Positions 10,794 through 20,670 of a DNA stretch of 64,000 bases are shown here, in pieces (position 1 is the first letter of the stretch; each line of letters begins with the position of its first letter). The DNA comes from Stutzerimonas kunmingensis (GTDB lineage: Bacteria > Pseudomonadota > Gammaproteobacteria > Pseudomonadales > Pseudomonadaceae): the NCBI RefSeq assembly GCF_021432085.1, contig NZ_CP090366.1, positions 1,798,001 to 1,862,000 on the forward strand. The letters are read 5' to 3'. The translations under genes and the position numbers were made by a program. Under the pieces are notes generated by a model. It saw only the letters and a list, made by a program, of their open reading frames with translations, did not search any database and was not told where the DNA came from.

Positions 10794-11980
10794 CGCGACC
10801 TCTACAGATAACCGTGCTGGGGGCGACCGGTTCGATCGGACTTAGCACATTGGATGTCATCGCTCGTCATCCCGATCGCTATAGCGTATTTGCGCTGACC
10901 GGCTTCAGCCGGCTCGCCGACCTGCGTTCGCTCTGCCTCAAGCATCGTCCGAGCTACGCAGTGGTCGGTGATGAAGCGCAAGCCGGCGTGCTGCAGGGGC
11001 AGTTGCAGTCCGATGGCGTTGCCACTCGAGTGCTGAGCGGCGAGGGCGGTCTGAGCGAGGTGGCGGGCCATCCCGAGGTCGATGTCGTGATGGCTGCAAT
11101 CGTCGGTGCCGCTGGGCTGAAGCCGACTCTCGCCGCCGTGCAGGCAGGCAAGCGAGTGTTGCTGGCGAACAAGGAAGCGCTGGTAATGTCCGGCGCGTTG
11201 TTCATGCAGGCACTGCACGATAGCGATGCGGTGTTGCTGCCGATCGATAGCGAACACAACGCGATTTTTCAATGCTTGCCATCGGATTATGCCCGCGGGC
11301 TTGGTGCTGTCGGTGTGCGGCGGATATTGCTCACCGCTTCTGGCGGGCCGTTTCGAGATATTGCGCCGCAGCATCTGGCGGATGTATCCCCGGAGCAGGC
11401 CTGTGCTCATCCCAACTGGTCGATGGGGCGCAAGATTTCCGTGGATTCGGCCAGCATGATGAACAAGGGGCTTGAGCTGATCGAGGCCTGTTGGTTGTTC
11501 AACGCGCGACCAGATCAGGTCGAGGTGGTGATTCACCCGCAAAGCGTTATCCACTCTATGGTGGACTACGTGGATGGTTCGGTGCTCGCGCAACTCGGCA
11601 ATCCCGACATGCGTACGCCGATTGCGCATGCGCTGGCATGGCCGGAGCGAATCGATTCCGGTGTGTCGGCGCTGTCTCTGTTGCAGGTTGGGCGACTGGA
11701 TTTCCAGGCGCCGGACAACCTGCGTTTCCCTTGTCTGCGGCTTGCTCGCCTGGCCGCGGAGACCGGTGGTACGGCGCCGGCGATGCTTAATGCCGCGAAC
11801 GAAGTGGCGGTTGACGCCTTTCTCAATCGACGCATCCGCTTCACCGAGATCGCGAGTATCATCGACGACGTGTTGAATCGAGAGGCATCGGTTCCGACTG
11901 TCTGCCTTGAAGATGTACTGGCAGCTGACAACCAGGCTCGTAAAACTGCCGACCACTGGTTGAGCTGCCGCGGGCGATAG
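10790..11980 (+). CDS. dxr: 1-deoxy-D-xylulose 5-phosphate reductoisomerase
   Basis: This enzyme converts DXP to MEP with NADPH, the first committed step of the non-mevalonate isoprenoid pathway. The 396-residue product starts at a GTG overlapping the cdsA stop (GTGA) and shows the NADPH-binding [13 protein letters not shown], the metal and substrate site around [18 protein letters not shown] and [10 protein letters not shown]. The other MEP genes here are ispD (31142) and ispF (38405). Confidence 0.97.
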   Translation: MTRPLQITVLGATGSIGLSTLDVIARHPDRYSVFALTGFSRLADLRSLCLKHRPSYAVVGDEAQAGVLQGQLQSDGVATRVLSGEGGLSEVAGHPEVDVVMAAIVGAAGLKPTLAAVQAGKRVLLANKEALVMSGALFMQALHDSDAVLLPIDSEHNAIFQCLPSDYARGLGAVGVRRILLTASGGPFRDIAPQHLADVSPEQACAHPNWSMGRKISVDSASMMNKGLELIEACWLFNARPDQVEVVIHPQSVIHSMVDYVDGSVLAQLGNPDMRTPIAHALAWPERIDSGVSALSLLQVGRLDFQAPDNLRFPCLRLARLAAETGGTAPAMLNAANEVAVDAFLNRRIRFTEIASIIDDVLNREASVPTVCLEDVLAADNQARKTADHWLSCRGR

Positions 11981-12039
11981 GGTCTGCCGGCCTCGCGGCT
12001 TGCAGCGAAACGTCAACAGACCCACTCCCGGAGGAAAAT

Positions 12040-13392
12040 ATGGGCGCGCTCTACATGATCATCGGCACCCTCGTTGCGCTCGGGGTGCTGGTGACCTTTC
12101 ACGAATTCGGTCATTTCTGGGTTGCCCGTCGCTGTGGCGTGAAGGTGCTGCGATTCTCCGTTGGCTTCGGTAGTCCGCTGCTTCGCTGGCATGACCGGCA
12201 GGGCACCGAGTTCGTCATCGCTGCGATACCGCTTGGCGGTTACGTCAAGATGCTCGACGAACGTGAGGGCGACGTGCCTCCCGCTTTGCTCGACAGTGCA
12301 TTCAATCGCAAGAGCGTCCGCCAGCGCTTCGCTATCGTATCCGCCGGGCCGTTGGCCAATTTCCTGTTAGCTATGGTGTTCTTCTGGCTGCTGGCGATGC
12401 TTGGCAGCGAACAGGTGCGGCCTGTTGTCGGTGCTGTCGCGCCAGGCAGTCTCGCTGCTCAGGCGGGGATGGCGGTCGATCAGGAGATCGTTGCGGTCAA
12501 TGGCAAGCCAGTCAGTGGCTGGTCCGACGTCAATCTACAGTTGGTGCGGCGCCTGGGCGAGAGCGGTCAGCTCGATATGACGGTGCGAGAGCTTGGCGGT
12601 TCTGGCGAGCAGCACTTGCAGATCCCGCTGCAAAATTGGCTGAAAGGCGTGGAGGAGCCGGACCCGATCACCTCGCTCGGAATCAGACCCTGGCGCCCTC
12701 AGATTGTCCCAGTGGTCGCTCAGTTGGACCCTGAAGGCCCGGCGCAGGCCGCAGGTATTCGTCTTGGCGACCGCCTGTTGAGTATCGATCAGCAGCCACT
12801 GGACGATTGGCAGCAGGTGATCGACGCAGTCAAGGTACTGCCCGGTGAGCCGGTATCCCTGCAGGTGGAGCGCGCCGGTGAGCGACTCGATGTGTCGTTG
12901 ATGCTGGCCGCGCGTGGCGAAGGCGATGCGCGCCGCGGTTATCTGGGGGCGGGTGTCGAAGGTGGTGAATGGCCAGCGGAAATGCTGCGCGAAGTCAGCT
13001 TCGGTCCTCTTGAAGCGGTGGTCGAAGGCGTAAGGCGCACCTGGACCATGAGCCTGCTGACCCTCGATTCGCTGAAGAAAATGCTCTTCGGGGAGCTCTC
13101 GGTAAAAAACTTGAGCGGCCCGATAACCATTGCTAAAGTGGCGGGCGCTTCTGCCCAGTCGGGGCTAGGGGATTTCCTCAATTTCCTCGCCTATCTGAGC
13201 ATTAGTCTGGGGGTTCTCAATCTATTGCCTATCCCGGTGCTCGATGGCGGCCATCTGCTCTTCTATCTCGTCGAGTGGGTCCGCGGACGTCCTCTGTCGG
13301 AGCGGGTACAGGGATGGGGAGTACAGATCGGCATCAGCCTGGTGGTTGGGGTGATGCTGCTTGCACTGGTCAATGACCTTGGCCGTCTGTAA
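12040..13392 (+). CDS. rseP: Site-2 intramembrane protease RseP (MucP in Pseudomonas)
   Basis: RseP cleaves the anti-sigma factor (RseA/MucA) inside the membrane after the first cut by DegS/AlgW, releasing the envelope-stress sigma factor (RpoE/AlgU). The 450-residue product has the zinc motif HEFGH at residues 21-25, the third ligand in PVLDGGHL near residue 400, and two periplasmic PDZ domains (about 110-200 and 215-300). It lies directly before bamA, whose product assembles the outer-membrane proteins that this pathway monitors. Confidence 0.97.
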   Translation: MGALYMIIGTLVALGVLVTFHEFGHFWVARRCGVKVLRFSVGFGSPLLRWHDRQGTEFVIAAIPLGGYVKMLDEREGDVPPALLDSAFNRKSVRQRFAIVSAGPLANFLLAMVFFWLLAMLGSEQVRPVVGAVAPGSLAAQAGMAVDQEIVAVNGKPVSGWSDVNLQLVRRLGESGQLDMTVRELGGSGEQHLQIPLQNWLKGVEEPDPITSLGIRPWRPQIVPVVAQLDPEGPAQAAGIRLGDRLLSIDQQPLDDWQQVIDAVKVLPGEPVSLQVERAGERLDVSLMLAARGEGDARRGYLGAGVEGGEWPAEMLREVSFGPLEAVVEGVRRTWTMSLLTLDSLKKMLFGELSVKNLSGPITIAKVAGASAQSGLGDFLNFLAYLSISLGVLNLLPIPVLDGGHLLFYLVEWVRGRPLSERVQGWGVQIGISLVVGVMLLALVNDLGRL

Positions 13393-13461
13393 TGCCGAAT
13401 CCGTAGTGTCGCCATGCCGAATCGCCGGTTCATTTATCAGGTTTGAATAAGAAAGGACTTC

Positions 13462-15813
13462 ATGAAACGTCTGCTGCTACCTGCGGTTATCTCCGCATTG
13501 ATGATCGCCGAAGTTCACGCTGAGTCCTTCACTATTTCCGATATCCGGGTCAATGGCCTGCAGCGGGTTTCCGCCGGCAGCGTATTCGGCGCTCTGCCTT
13601 TGAACGTGGGTGAGCCCGCCGATGACAATCGCCTCGTCGATGCCACTCGTGCGCTCTTCCGAACCGGTTTCTTTCAGGATATTCAGCTGGGGCGGGATGG
13701 CGATGTGCTGGTCATCAGCGTAGTCGAGCGACCATCTATTTCCGGCATCGAGATCGAAGGCAACAAGGCGATCAAGACCGAAGATCTGCTGTCAGGTTTG
13801 CAGCAGTCCGGTCTGGCCGAAGGGGAAATCTTTCAGCAGGCCACGCTCGAGGGTGTACGTAATGAACTGCAGCGCCAGTACGTTGCCCAGGGGCGCTATT
13901 CGGCGACCATCGAAACCGAGGTCATTTCGCAGCCGCGTAATCGGGTGGCGTTGAAGATCAAGATCAACGAAGGCTCGGTGGCGGCGATCAAGCACGTCAA
14001 TATCGTGGGCAATTCTGTCTTCGCGGACGAAGATCTGGTGGATCTGTTCGAGCTGAAGACCACGAACTGGCTGTCGTTCTTCCGCAACGACGACAAGTAC
14101 GCGCGTGAAAAGCTCTCCGGTGACCTGGAACGCCTGCGCTCGTATTACCTGGATCGCGGTTACATCAACATGGATATCACCTCGACCCAGGTATCCATCA
14201 CGCCAGACAAGAAGCACGTCTATGTCACCGTGAACATCGACGAAGGCGAGCGCTATACCGTGCGCGACGTTAAGCTGAGCGGTGATCTCAAGGTTCCGCA
14301 GGAAGAGATCGAGGCGCTGTTGCTGGCAAAAGAAGGTCAGGTGTTCTCGCGCAAGGTGATGACTACGACCTCCGAGCTGATTACACGGCGCTTGGGTAAC
14401 GAAGGCTATACCTTTGCCAACGTCAACGGTGTTCCTGAAGCTCACGACGAAGACAATACGGTGTCGATCACGTTCGTCGTCGATCCGGGTAAGCGTGCGT
14501 ACGTCAATCGCGTCAATTTCCGCGGGAATACCAAGACCGAAGATGAAGTGCTGCGTCGCGAGATGCGCCAGATGGAAGGTGGGTGGGCGTCGACCTATTT
14601 GATCGACCAATCCAAGACTCGTCTCGAGCGCCTGGGCTTCTTCAAGGAAGTGAACGTAGAAACGCCACAGGTTCCAGGTACGGATGATCAGATCGACGTC
14701 AACTACAGCGTCGAGGAGCAACCGTCCGGTTCGATCATGGCCAGCATCGGTTTTGCGCAAAACGCAGGCCTGATTCTGGGTGGCTCCATCAGCCAGAACA
14801 ACTTCCTCGGTACCGGTAACCGGGTCTCCCTGGGCTTGACTCGCAGCGAATACCAGACGCGTTACAACTTCGGTTTCGTCGACCCCTACTGGACCGAAGA
14901 CGGTGTCAGCCTGGGGTATAACGCCTTCTATCGCACCACCGATTACGACGAGCTCGATTACGACGTTTCCAGTTATTCGGTGGATAGCCTTGGTGGCGGC
15001 ATCAACATCGGCTACCCGATCAGCGAGACGTCTCGACTGTCATTCGGCCTGACTGTGCAGCAGGATGATCTTGATACTGGCCGTTATACCGTGGACGAGA
15101 TCTTCGACTTCATGGAGGAGGAGGGCGACAGCTTCCTCAACTTCAAGGCATCTGCAGGTTGGTCCGAGTCGACCCTCAATCGCGGCGTGCTCGCAACTCG
15201 CGGCCATTCGCAGAGCCTGGTATTCGAAAGTACTATTCCGGGCAGCGACCTGTCTTTCTACAAACTCGACTACAACGGCCAGCTGTTCGTACCGATGAGC
15301 AAGGATTACACCCTGCGCATGCATACGCGCCTGGGTTACGGGGACGCCTATGGCTCGACCTCGAGCCTGCCGTTCTACGAGCATTACTATGCCGGTGGCT
15401 TCAATTCGGTACGCGGCTTCGAGGATAGCAGCCTCGGCCCTCGTAGCACGCCGAGTGACGGGTCGCGCCCAGGCACCATCGCCGACCCGGATCAGGATCC
15501 TCTGCCGTTCGGTGGTAACGTACTCATCCAGGGGGGCTTGGAAGTGCTGTTCCCCATGCCGTTCGTCAAGGATCAGCGCTCGCTGCGTACCTCGGTGTTC
15601 TGGGACGTAGGTAATGTGTACAACACCAATTGCCCAACAGAGTCGAGTAATTGCAGCGATATCGACTTCGGCGATATGGCCAGCTCGGTGGGTGTAGGTC
15701 TGACCTGGATTACCGCAATGGGCCCGCTGAGCTTTAGTCTGGCTATGCCGGTGGTCAAGCCGGACGAGGCCGATACTCAGGTATTCCAGTTCTCGCTGGG
15801 ACAAACGTTCTAA
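13462..15813 (+). CDS. bamA: Outer-membrane protein assembly factor BamA
   Basis: BamA is the core of the machine that folds beta-barrel proteins into the outer membrane. The 783-residue precursor has a signal peptide (about residues 1-20, cleavage after VHA), five POTRA domains (about 21-420) and a C-terminal barrel ending in FSLGQTF with the terminal Phe typical of outer-membrane proteins. The VRGF motif (VRGFEDSSLGPR, starting near residue 650) of the Omp85 family is present. An AAGGA ribosome-binding site precedes the ATG. The chaperone gene skp follows. Confidence 0.98.
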   Translation: MKRLLLPAVISALMIAEVHAESFTISDIRVNGLQRVSAGSVFGALPLNVGEPADDNRLVDATRALFRTGFFQDIQLGRDGDVLVISVVERPSISGIEIEGNKAIKTEDLLSGLQQSGLAEGEIFQQATLEGVRNELQRQYVAQGRYSATIETEVISQPRNRVALKIKINEGSVAAIKHVNIVGNSVFADEDLVDLFELKTTNWLSFFRNDDKYAREKLSGDLERLRSYYLDRGYINMDITSTQVSITPDKKHVYVTVNIDEGERYTVRDVKLSGDLKVPQEEIEALLLAKEGQVFSRKVMTTTSELITRRLGNEGYTFANVNGVPEAHDEDNTVSITFVVDPGKRAYVNRVNFRGNTKTEDEVLRREMRQMEGGWASTYLIDQSKTRLERLGFFKEVNVETPQVPGTDDQIDVNYSVEEQPSGSIMASIGFAQNAGLILGGSISQNNFLGTGNRVSLGLTRSEYQTRYNFGFVDPYWTEDGVSLGYNAFYRTTDYDELDYDVSSYSVDSLGGGINIGYPISETSRLSFGLTVQQDDLDTGRYTVDEIFDFMEEEGDSFLNFKASAGWSESTLNRGVLATRGHSQSLVFESTIPGSDLSFYKLDYNGQLFVPMSKDYTLRMHTRLGYGDAYGSTSSLPFYEHYYAGGFNSVRGFEDSSLGPRSTPSDGSRPGTIADPDQDPLPFGGNVLIQGGLEVLFPMPFVKDQRSLRTSVFWDVGNVYNTNCPTESSNCSDIDFGDMASSVGVGLTWITAMGPLSFSLAMPVVKPDEADTQVFQFSLGQTF

Positions 15814-15861
15814 CATTGCGGCGTGATGCCTCAGTGCTTTCTTTCAGGAGTGGTGTTTACC

Positions 15862-16365
15862 GTGCGTAAGTTGACTCAACTGTTTCTCGTCGTTGCCGCG
15901 CTGGTAGCGACCCCAGCATTTGCCGAAATGAAGATCGCCGTCATGAACTATCAGATGGCGCTGCTTGAGTCGGATGCGGCCAAACGTTACGCGGTCGACG
16001 CGGAGAAGAAGTTTGGCCCCCAACTGAGCAAGCTGAAAACACTCGAAAGCGACGCCAAGCGTATTCAGGATCGCCTGGTCAAGGACGGCGACAAGATGCA
16101 GCAGGCCGAGCGTGAACGTCTGGAACTCGAATTCAAGCAAAAGGCCCGTGACTTCCAGTTCCAGTCCAAGGAATTGAACGAGGCAAAGGCTGTGGCGGAT
16201 CGGGACATGCTCAAGCAACTCAAGCCGAAGCTTGATCAGGCTGTCGAAGAAGTCATCAAGAAGGGCAACTACGACCTGGTGTTCGAGCGTGGTGCCGTGG
16301 TGGATGTCAAACCGCAGTTCGATATCACCCGCCAGGTCATCGAGCGCATGAATCAGCTGCGCTGA
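15862..16365 (+). CDS. skp: Periplasmic chaperone Skp/OmpH
   Basis: Skp holds unfolded outer-membrane proteins in the periplasm and hands them to the BAM complex. The 167-residue product has a signal peptide (VRKLTQ... to TPAFA), then a charged coiled-coil region (about 50-115) that forms the tentacles of the trimer. I chose the GTG at 15862, with CAGGAG eleven bases upstream; a frame opening at 15823 would add a non-signal extension. Its stop is one base from the lpxD start. Confidence 0.93.
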   Translation: MRKLTQLFLVVAALVATPAFAEMKIAVMNYQMALLESDAAKRYAVDAEKKFGPQLSKLKTLESDAKRIQDRLVKDGDKMQQAERERLELEFKQKARDFQFQSKELNEAKAVADRDMLKQLKPKLDQAVEEVIKKGNYDLVFERGAVVDVKPQFDITRQVIERMNQLR

Positions 16366-16366
16366 T

Positions 16367-17425
16367 ATGGCAGGCGCAGTCTATACACTCGGCCAGCTGG
16401 CCGAGGAACTGGGTGGCACCCTGCGCGGCGATGCTGACCAGACTATTAGCGGGCTCGCTACCCTGCAGGAGGCAGGCCCGGCGCATTTGAGCTTCCTTGC
16501 CAATGCTCAGTATCGCAAGTACCTGTCGACCACCCAGGCCGCCGCGGTGTTGTTGGCTCCCGCTGATGCTGAAGGCTACGAAGGTGCGGCAATTATCGTT
16601 AGCGACCCCTATCTGGCTTATGCGCGCGCGTCGCACCTGTTCGAGACTCGACCGGTAGCGAATAGCGGCATTCACCCGACGGCGGTGCTCGCTGCCGATG
16701 CTTATGTAGATTCGTCGGCCAGCATTGGTCCCTATGTGGTGATCGAGTCCGGCGCAGCCATCGAGGCGGATGTGGTGATCGGTGCCCAGTCATTCGTCGG
16801 CGCCCGTAGCCGAATCGGCGCTGGCGGGCGACTCGCACCGCGAGTCACGCTTTATCACGACGTGCAGATCGGTAAGCGCGTGGTGATCCAGTCCGGTGCC
16901 GTGATCGGTGGTGAGGGGTTCGGCTTCGCCAAGGAAAAAGGTGCCTGGCAGAAGATCGCTCAAATCGGCGGTGTGCGTATCGGGGATGATGTGGAGATTG
17001 GCTCGAATACCACCATCGACCGCGGCGCCCTTTCCGATACGCTGATTGGCAACGGCGTGAAGCTAGATAATCAGATCATGATCGCGCACAACGTGCAGAT
17101 CGGTGACAACACGGCGATGGCTGGCTGTGCCGGCATCTCCGGTAGCACCAAGATCGGACGCAATTGCATGATCGCCGGTGGCGTCGGCATGGTTGGGCAC
17201 ATCGAAGTGTGCGACAACGTGTTCGTGACGGGTATGACGATGGTCACGCGCTCGATCACGGAACCCGGAAGCTACTCCTCGGGCACGGCGATGCAGAATG
17301 CTGCCGATTGGAGAAAGAGTGCGGCGCGTATTCGTCAGTTGGATGACATGGCTCGCCGGCTGCAACAGCTGGAGAAAAGCCTGGCTACCGTGACTCAGGG
17401 TCAGAATCCGGCTTCTGATGCCTGA
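16367..17425 (+). CDS. lpxD: UDP-3-O-(3-hydroxyacyl)glucosamine N-acyltransferase
   Basis: LpxD adds the second hydroxyacyl chain in lipid A synthesis, using acyl-ACP. The 352-residue product has an N-terminal uridine-binding domain (about 1-100), a left-handed beta-helix of hexapeptide repeats (about 105-300), and a C-terminal helix rich in Leu and Gln ([19 protein letters not shown]). The catalytic His region [12 protein letters not shown] is present. Confidence 0.97.
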   Translation: MAGAVYTLGQLAEELGGTLRGDADQTISGLATLQEAGPAHLSFLANAQYRKYLSTTQAAAVLLAPADAEGYEGAAIIVSDPYLAYARASHLFETRPVANSGIHPTAVLAADAYVDSSASIGPYVVIESGAAIEADVVIGAQSFVGARSRIGAGGRLAPRVTLYHDVQIGKRVVIQSGAVIGGEGFGFAKEKGAWQKIAQIGGVRIGDDVEIGSNTTIDRGALSDTLIGNGVKLDNQIMIAHNVQIGDNTAMAGCAGISGSTKIGRNCMIAGGVGMVGHIEVCDNVFVTGMTMVTRSITEPGSYSSGTAMQNAADWRKSAARIRQLDDMARRLQQLEKSLATVTQGQNPASDA

Positions 17426-17528
17426 GCTTACCGTCTGATCCGGTTTTTTTCGGGGTTAATGCCTGTCAGTGCTCGCGCGGGCTTTCAGCGCAGGCGGCCC
17501 TATACTTTTTTACAGGCTCTTTCCTGAC

Positions 17529-17969
17529 ATGATGGATATCAACGAGATTCGCGAATATTTGCCTCACCGCTACCCGTTCCTGCTGGTGGACCGTGTGACG
17601 GAGATGGACGTCGAGGCCAAGCGCGTTCGTGCCTACAAGAACGTGACCATCAACGAGCCGTTCTTCAATGGGCATTTTCCACAGCATCCGATCATGCCAG
17701 GCGTGCTGATCATCGAAGCCATGGCGCAGGCGGCCGGTCTGCTTGGTTTCAAGATGATGGGCGTCAAGCCAGCCGATGGCACGCTTTACTATTTCGTCGG
17801 CTCTGACAAGCTGCGCTTCCGTCAGCCGGTGGTTCCGGGCGATCAGTTGGTGCTGGAAGCTTCCTTCATCAGCGCCAAACGCGGTATCTGGAAGTTCGAT
17901 TGTCGTGCGAGCGTTGAGGGCAAGCCGGTCTGCTCGGCAGAAATCATCTGCGCGGAACAGAAGATATGA
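17529..17969 (+). CDS. fabZ: 3-hydroxyacyl-[acyl-carrier-protein] dehydratase
   Basis: FabZ dehydrates beta-hydroxyacyl-ACP in fatty acid synthesis and competes with LpxA and LpxD for hydroxyacyl-ACP. The 146-residue hotdog-fold protein has the active-site pair His49 (FFNGHFP) and Glu63 (LIIEAMAQ). I chose the first of two adjacent ATG codons (17529 and 17532). The stop overlaps the lpxA start by four bases. Confidence 0.97.
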   Translation: MMDINEIREYLPHRYPFLLVDRVTEMDVEAKRVRAYKNVTINEPFFNGHFPQHPIMPGVLIIEAMAQAAGLLGFKMMGVKPADGTLYYFVGSDKLRFRQPVVPGDQLVLEASFISAKRGIWKFDCRASVEGKPVCSAEIICAEQKI

Positions 17970-18742
17970 GTTTGATCGACCCTCGCGCCATCATCGACCC
18001 TGCGGCTCGCTTGGCGGATGACGTCCAGGTCGGCCCATGGTCGATCATTGGTCCGGACGTCGAAATTGGCGAGGGTACGGTGATCGCGTCGCATGTGGTC
18101 ATCAAAGGGCCGACCCGTATCGGTCGGCACAATCGCATCTATCAGTTCTCCTCGGTTGGCGAAGATACGCCGGATCTGAAGTACAAGGGTGAGCCGACGC
18201 GCCTGGTGATTGGCGATCACAACGTGATTCGCGAGGGTGTCACCATCCATCGCGGCACCGTGCAGGATCGCTCCGAAACCACCCTCGGTGATCACAACCT
18301 GATCATGGCTTATGCTCACATCGGCCACGACAGCGTGATCGCCAATCATTGCATTCTGGTCAACAACACCGCGCTGGCCGGTCACGTCCATGTGGGCGAC
18401 TGGGCCATTCTCTCCGGTTACACCCTGGTACATCAGTTCTGCCATATCGGCGCCCATAGTTTTTCCGGCATGGGCACGGCGATCGGCAAGGATGTACCGG
18501 CATTTGTCACCGTGTTCGGCAATCCGGCGGAGGCGCGCAGCATGAACTTCGAGGGCATGCGTCGTCGTGGCTTCAGCGCCGAAGCCGTTCACGCCCTGCG
18601 CAACGCTTACAAGGTCGTCTACCGCAAGGGGTTGACCGTGGAGGCTGCACTCACCGAGCTGGCCGAAAGTGCAGCGGCATTCCCCGAGGTTGCGATCTTC
18701 CGCGACTCGATCCAGGCTTCAACTCGTGGCATCACCCGCTGA
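17966..18742 (+). CDS. lpxA: UDP-N-acetylglucosamine O-acyltransferase
   Basis: LpxA performs the first step of lipid A synthesis, acylating UDP-GlcNAc at O-3. The 258-residue product is a left-handed beta-helix of hexapeptide repeats with the catalytic His in [11 protein letters not shown] (about residue 121-123) and a helical C-terminus. It is coupled to fabZ by an ATGA overlap, and lpxB follows after one base. Confidence 0.98.
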   Translation: MSLIDPRAIIDPAARLADDVQVGPWSIIGPDVEIGEGTVIASHVVIKGPTRIGRHNRIYQFSSVGEDTPDLKYKGEPTRLVIGDHNVIREGVTIHRGTVQDRSETTLGDHNLIMAYAHIGHDSVIANHCILVNNTALAGHVHVGDWAILSGYTLVHQFCHIGAHSFSGMGTAIGKDVPAFVTVFGNPAEARSMNFEGMRRRGFSAEAVHALRNAYKVVYRKGLTVEAALTELAESAAAFPEVAIFRDSIQASTRGITR

Positions 18743-18743
18743 G

Positions 18744-19877
18744 ATGAACCGGCCGCTCAGGGTTGCCTTGGTAGCCGGGGAGTCCTCCGGTGACATCCTT
18801 GGTGCGGGCCTGATGCAGGCGCTGAAGGCTCAGCACGCGAATGTCGAATTCATCGGGGTCGGCGGCTCGCGTATGCAGGCCGAAGGGTTGCAGTCGTACT
18901 TTCCGCTTGAGCGTCTGGCAGTGATGGGCCTGGTCGAAGTGCTCGGTCGTTTGCCGGAGCTGCTGGCCCGCCGCAAACGCCTGGTGGACACGCTGATCCA
19001 GCAGCGGCCGGATGTATTCATCGGCATCGACGCGCCGGACTTCAATCTCGGGCTTGAGCTCAAGCTGCGCCGGGCCGGAATCAAGACCGTGCACTACGTC
19101 AGTCCGTCGGTCTGGGCCTGGCGTCAGAAGCGGGTACTGAAGATCCGTGACGCCTGCGATCTGATGCTCACGCTGTTTCCATTCGAGGCCAGGTTCTACG
19201 ACGAGCACCAGGTACCTGTTCGCTTCGTCGGTCATCCCCTGGCTGATGCCATTCCGCTTTGCGCCGATCGTGCCGCGGCACGGCAAGCGCTCGGATTGCC
19301 AGCGGATGGCCTTATCGTCGCGCTGATGCCCGGTAGCAGGGGCGGCGAAGTCGCTCGACTGGGGGATCTGTTCCTTTCCGCTGCCGAGCGGTTGCGTGCC
19401 ATGCGTCCCGGGATTCGTTTTGTCATGCCTTGCGCCAGCCCCGAGCGGCGGCTGCAGCTTGAGCAGATGCTGGTTACGCGTGATTTGCCGCTGACCCTGC
19501 TCGATGGCCGGTCCCATGAGGCATTGGCCGCCTGCAACGCCGTGTTGATTGCTTCCGGTACGGCAACGCTTGAGGCGCTGTTGTTCAAACGTCCTATGGT
19601 GGTGGCCTACAGCGTAGCGCCAATGACTTACCGCATCCTTCGGCGGCTGGTGAAGAGCCCCTATGTTGCGCTTCCCAACCTGCTGGCCCAGCGTCTGCTG
19701 GTTCCCGAGTTGCTGCAGGACGCCGCTACCCCCGAAGCGCTTGCGCAGTCTCTGTCGCCACTGCTGGACGATGGTGACGTGCAGACCGAAGGCTTCGACA
19801 GTATTCATCGCACCCTGCGTTGCGATGCGTCGAGTCAGGCCGCCGATGCCGTGTTGCGCCTGGTTGGAGTTCGTTGA
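18744..19877 (+). CDS. lpxB: Lipid-A-disaccharide synthase
   Basis: LpxB is the glycosyltransferase (family GT19) joining UDP-2,3-diacylglucosamine and lipid X. The 377-residue product shows the N-terminal [12 protein letters not shown] motif, [11 protein letters not shown], and the donor-site SGTATLEAL region. The ATG at 18744 lies just after the lpxA stop; its stop overlaps the rnhB ATG. Confidence 0.97.
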   Translation: MNRPLRVALVAGESSGDILGAGLMQALKAQHANVEFIGVGGSRMQAEGLQSYFPLERLAVMGLVEVLGRLPELLARRKRLVDTLIQQRPDVFIGIDAPDFNLGLELKLRRAGIKTVHYVSPSVWAWRQKRVLKIRDACDLMLTLFPFEARFYDEHQVPVRFVGHPLADAIPLCADRAAARQALGLPADGLIVALMPGSRGGEVARLGDLFLSAAERLRAMRPGIRFVMPCASPERRLQLEQMLVTRDLPLTLLDGRSHEALAACNAVLIASGTATLEALLFKRPMVVAYSVAPMTYRILRRLVKSPYVALPNLLAQRLLVPELLQDAATPEALAQSLSPLLDDGDVQTEGFDSIHRTLRCDASSQAADAVLRLVGVR

Positions 19878-20515
19878 TGCAGTTCGGACTCGATTTCAAT
19901 CTGGTCGAAGAGCTGGTTGCCGGCGTCGACGAGGTCGGGCGCGGGCCGCTGTGTGGTCCTGTAGTGACCGCCGCAGTGATCCTCGATCCGGCGCGTCCGA
20001 TCGAAGGCCTCAACGACTCGAAAAAGCTGAGCGAAGCCCGTCGTGAAGCGTTGTTCGACGAGATCTGCGCAAAGGCGGTGGCGTGGTGCATTGCCCGAGC
20101 CGAGGTCGAAGAGATCGATCAGCTGAATATCCTTCACGCCACGATGCTCGCCATGCAGCGTGCGGTTGATGGACTGAGTGTCACGCCGCGGCTGGCACTC
20201 ATCGATGGCAATCGGTGCCCTCAGCTGAACGTGCCCAGCGCACCGGTGATCCAGGGCGACGGTCAGGTGCCGGCTATCGCTGCGGCATCCATCCTGGCCA
20301 AGGTCAGTCGTGACCGCGAAATGCAGGCCCTGGATCTCTGCTATCCGGGTTATGGGCTGGCCGGGCACAAGGGTTATCCGACTCCAAGCCATCTGGAAGC
20401 GCTTCGTCGGCTAGGACCTACGCCCATTCATCGGCGCTCTTTCGCCCCCGTGCGTACGCTGCTTGAGCAGGCAGTTGTCGAGACCGACATCCCGGCCAGC
20501 GTGCTGCTGGTCTAG
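19877..20515 (+). CDS. rnhB: Ribonuclease HII
   Basis: RNase HII removes ribonucleotides and RNA primers from RNA-DNA hybrids. The 212-residue product has the metal-binding [13 protein letters not shown] (Asp18, Glu19), ALIDGN and the C-terminal [10 protein letters not shown] motif. Its ATG overlaps the lpxB stop. It closes the long co-directional run from rseP. Confidence 0.97.
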   Translation: MQFGLDFNLVEELVAGVDEVGRGPLCGPVVTAAVILDPARPIEGLNDSKKLSEARREALFDEICAKAVAWCIARAEVEEIDQLNILHATMLAMQRAVDGLSVTPRLALIDGNRCPQLNVPSAPVIQGDGQVPAIAAASILAKVSRDREMQALDLCYPGYGLAGHKGYPTPSHLEALRRLGPTPIHRRSFAPVRTLLEQAVVETDIPASVLLV

Positions 20516-20670
20516 CGGGTAACTGTACGCGGGCCAGCCAGGTGCTTCATGAGATCCTGGGCCGCCGAACACCCTTTTATCGTGTCGGCTACCGTTAGCG
20601 CGGTCGCCAGCCCGTCCGTGCTTTCCGGTACAATTCCGCGCTTGTCGTTCTGCCAGCTCAAGGTCTGTTC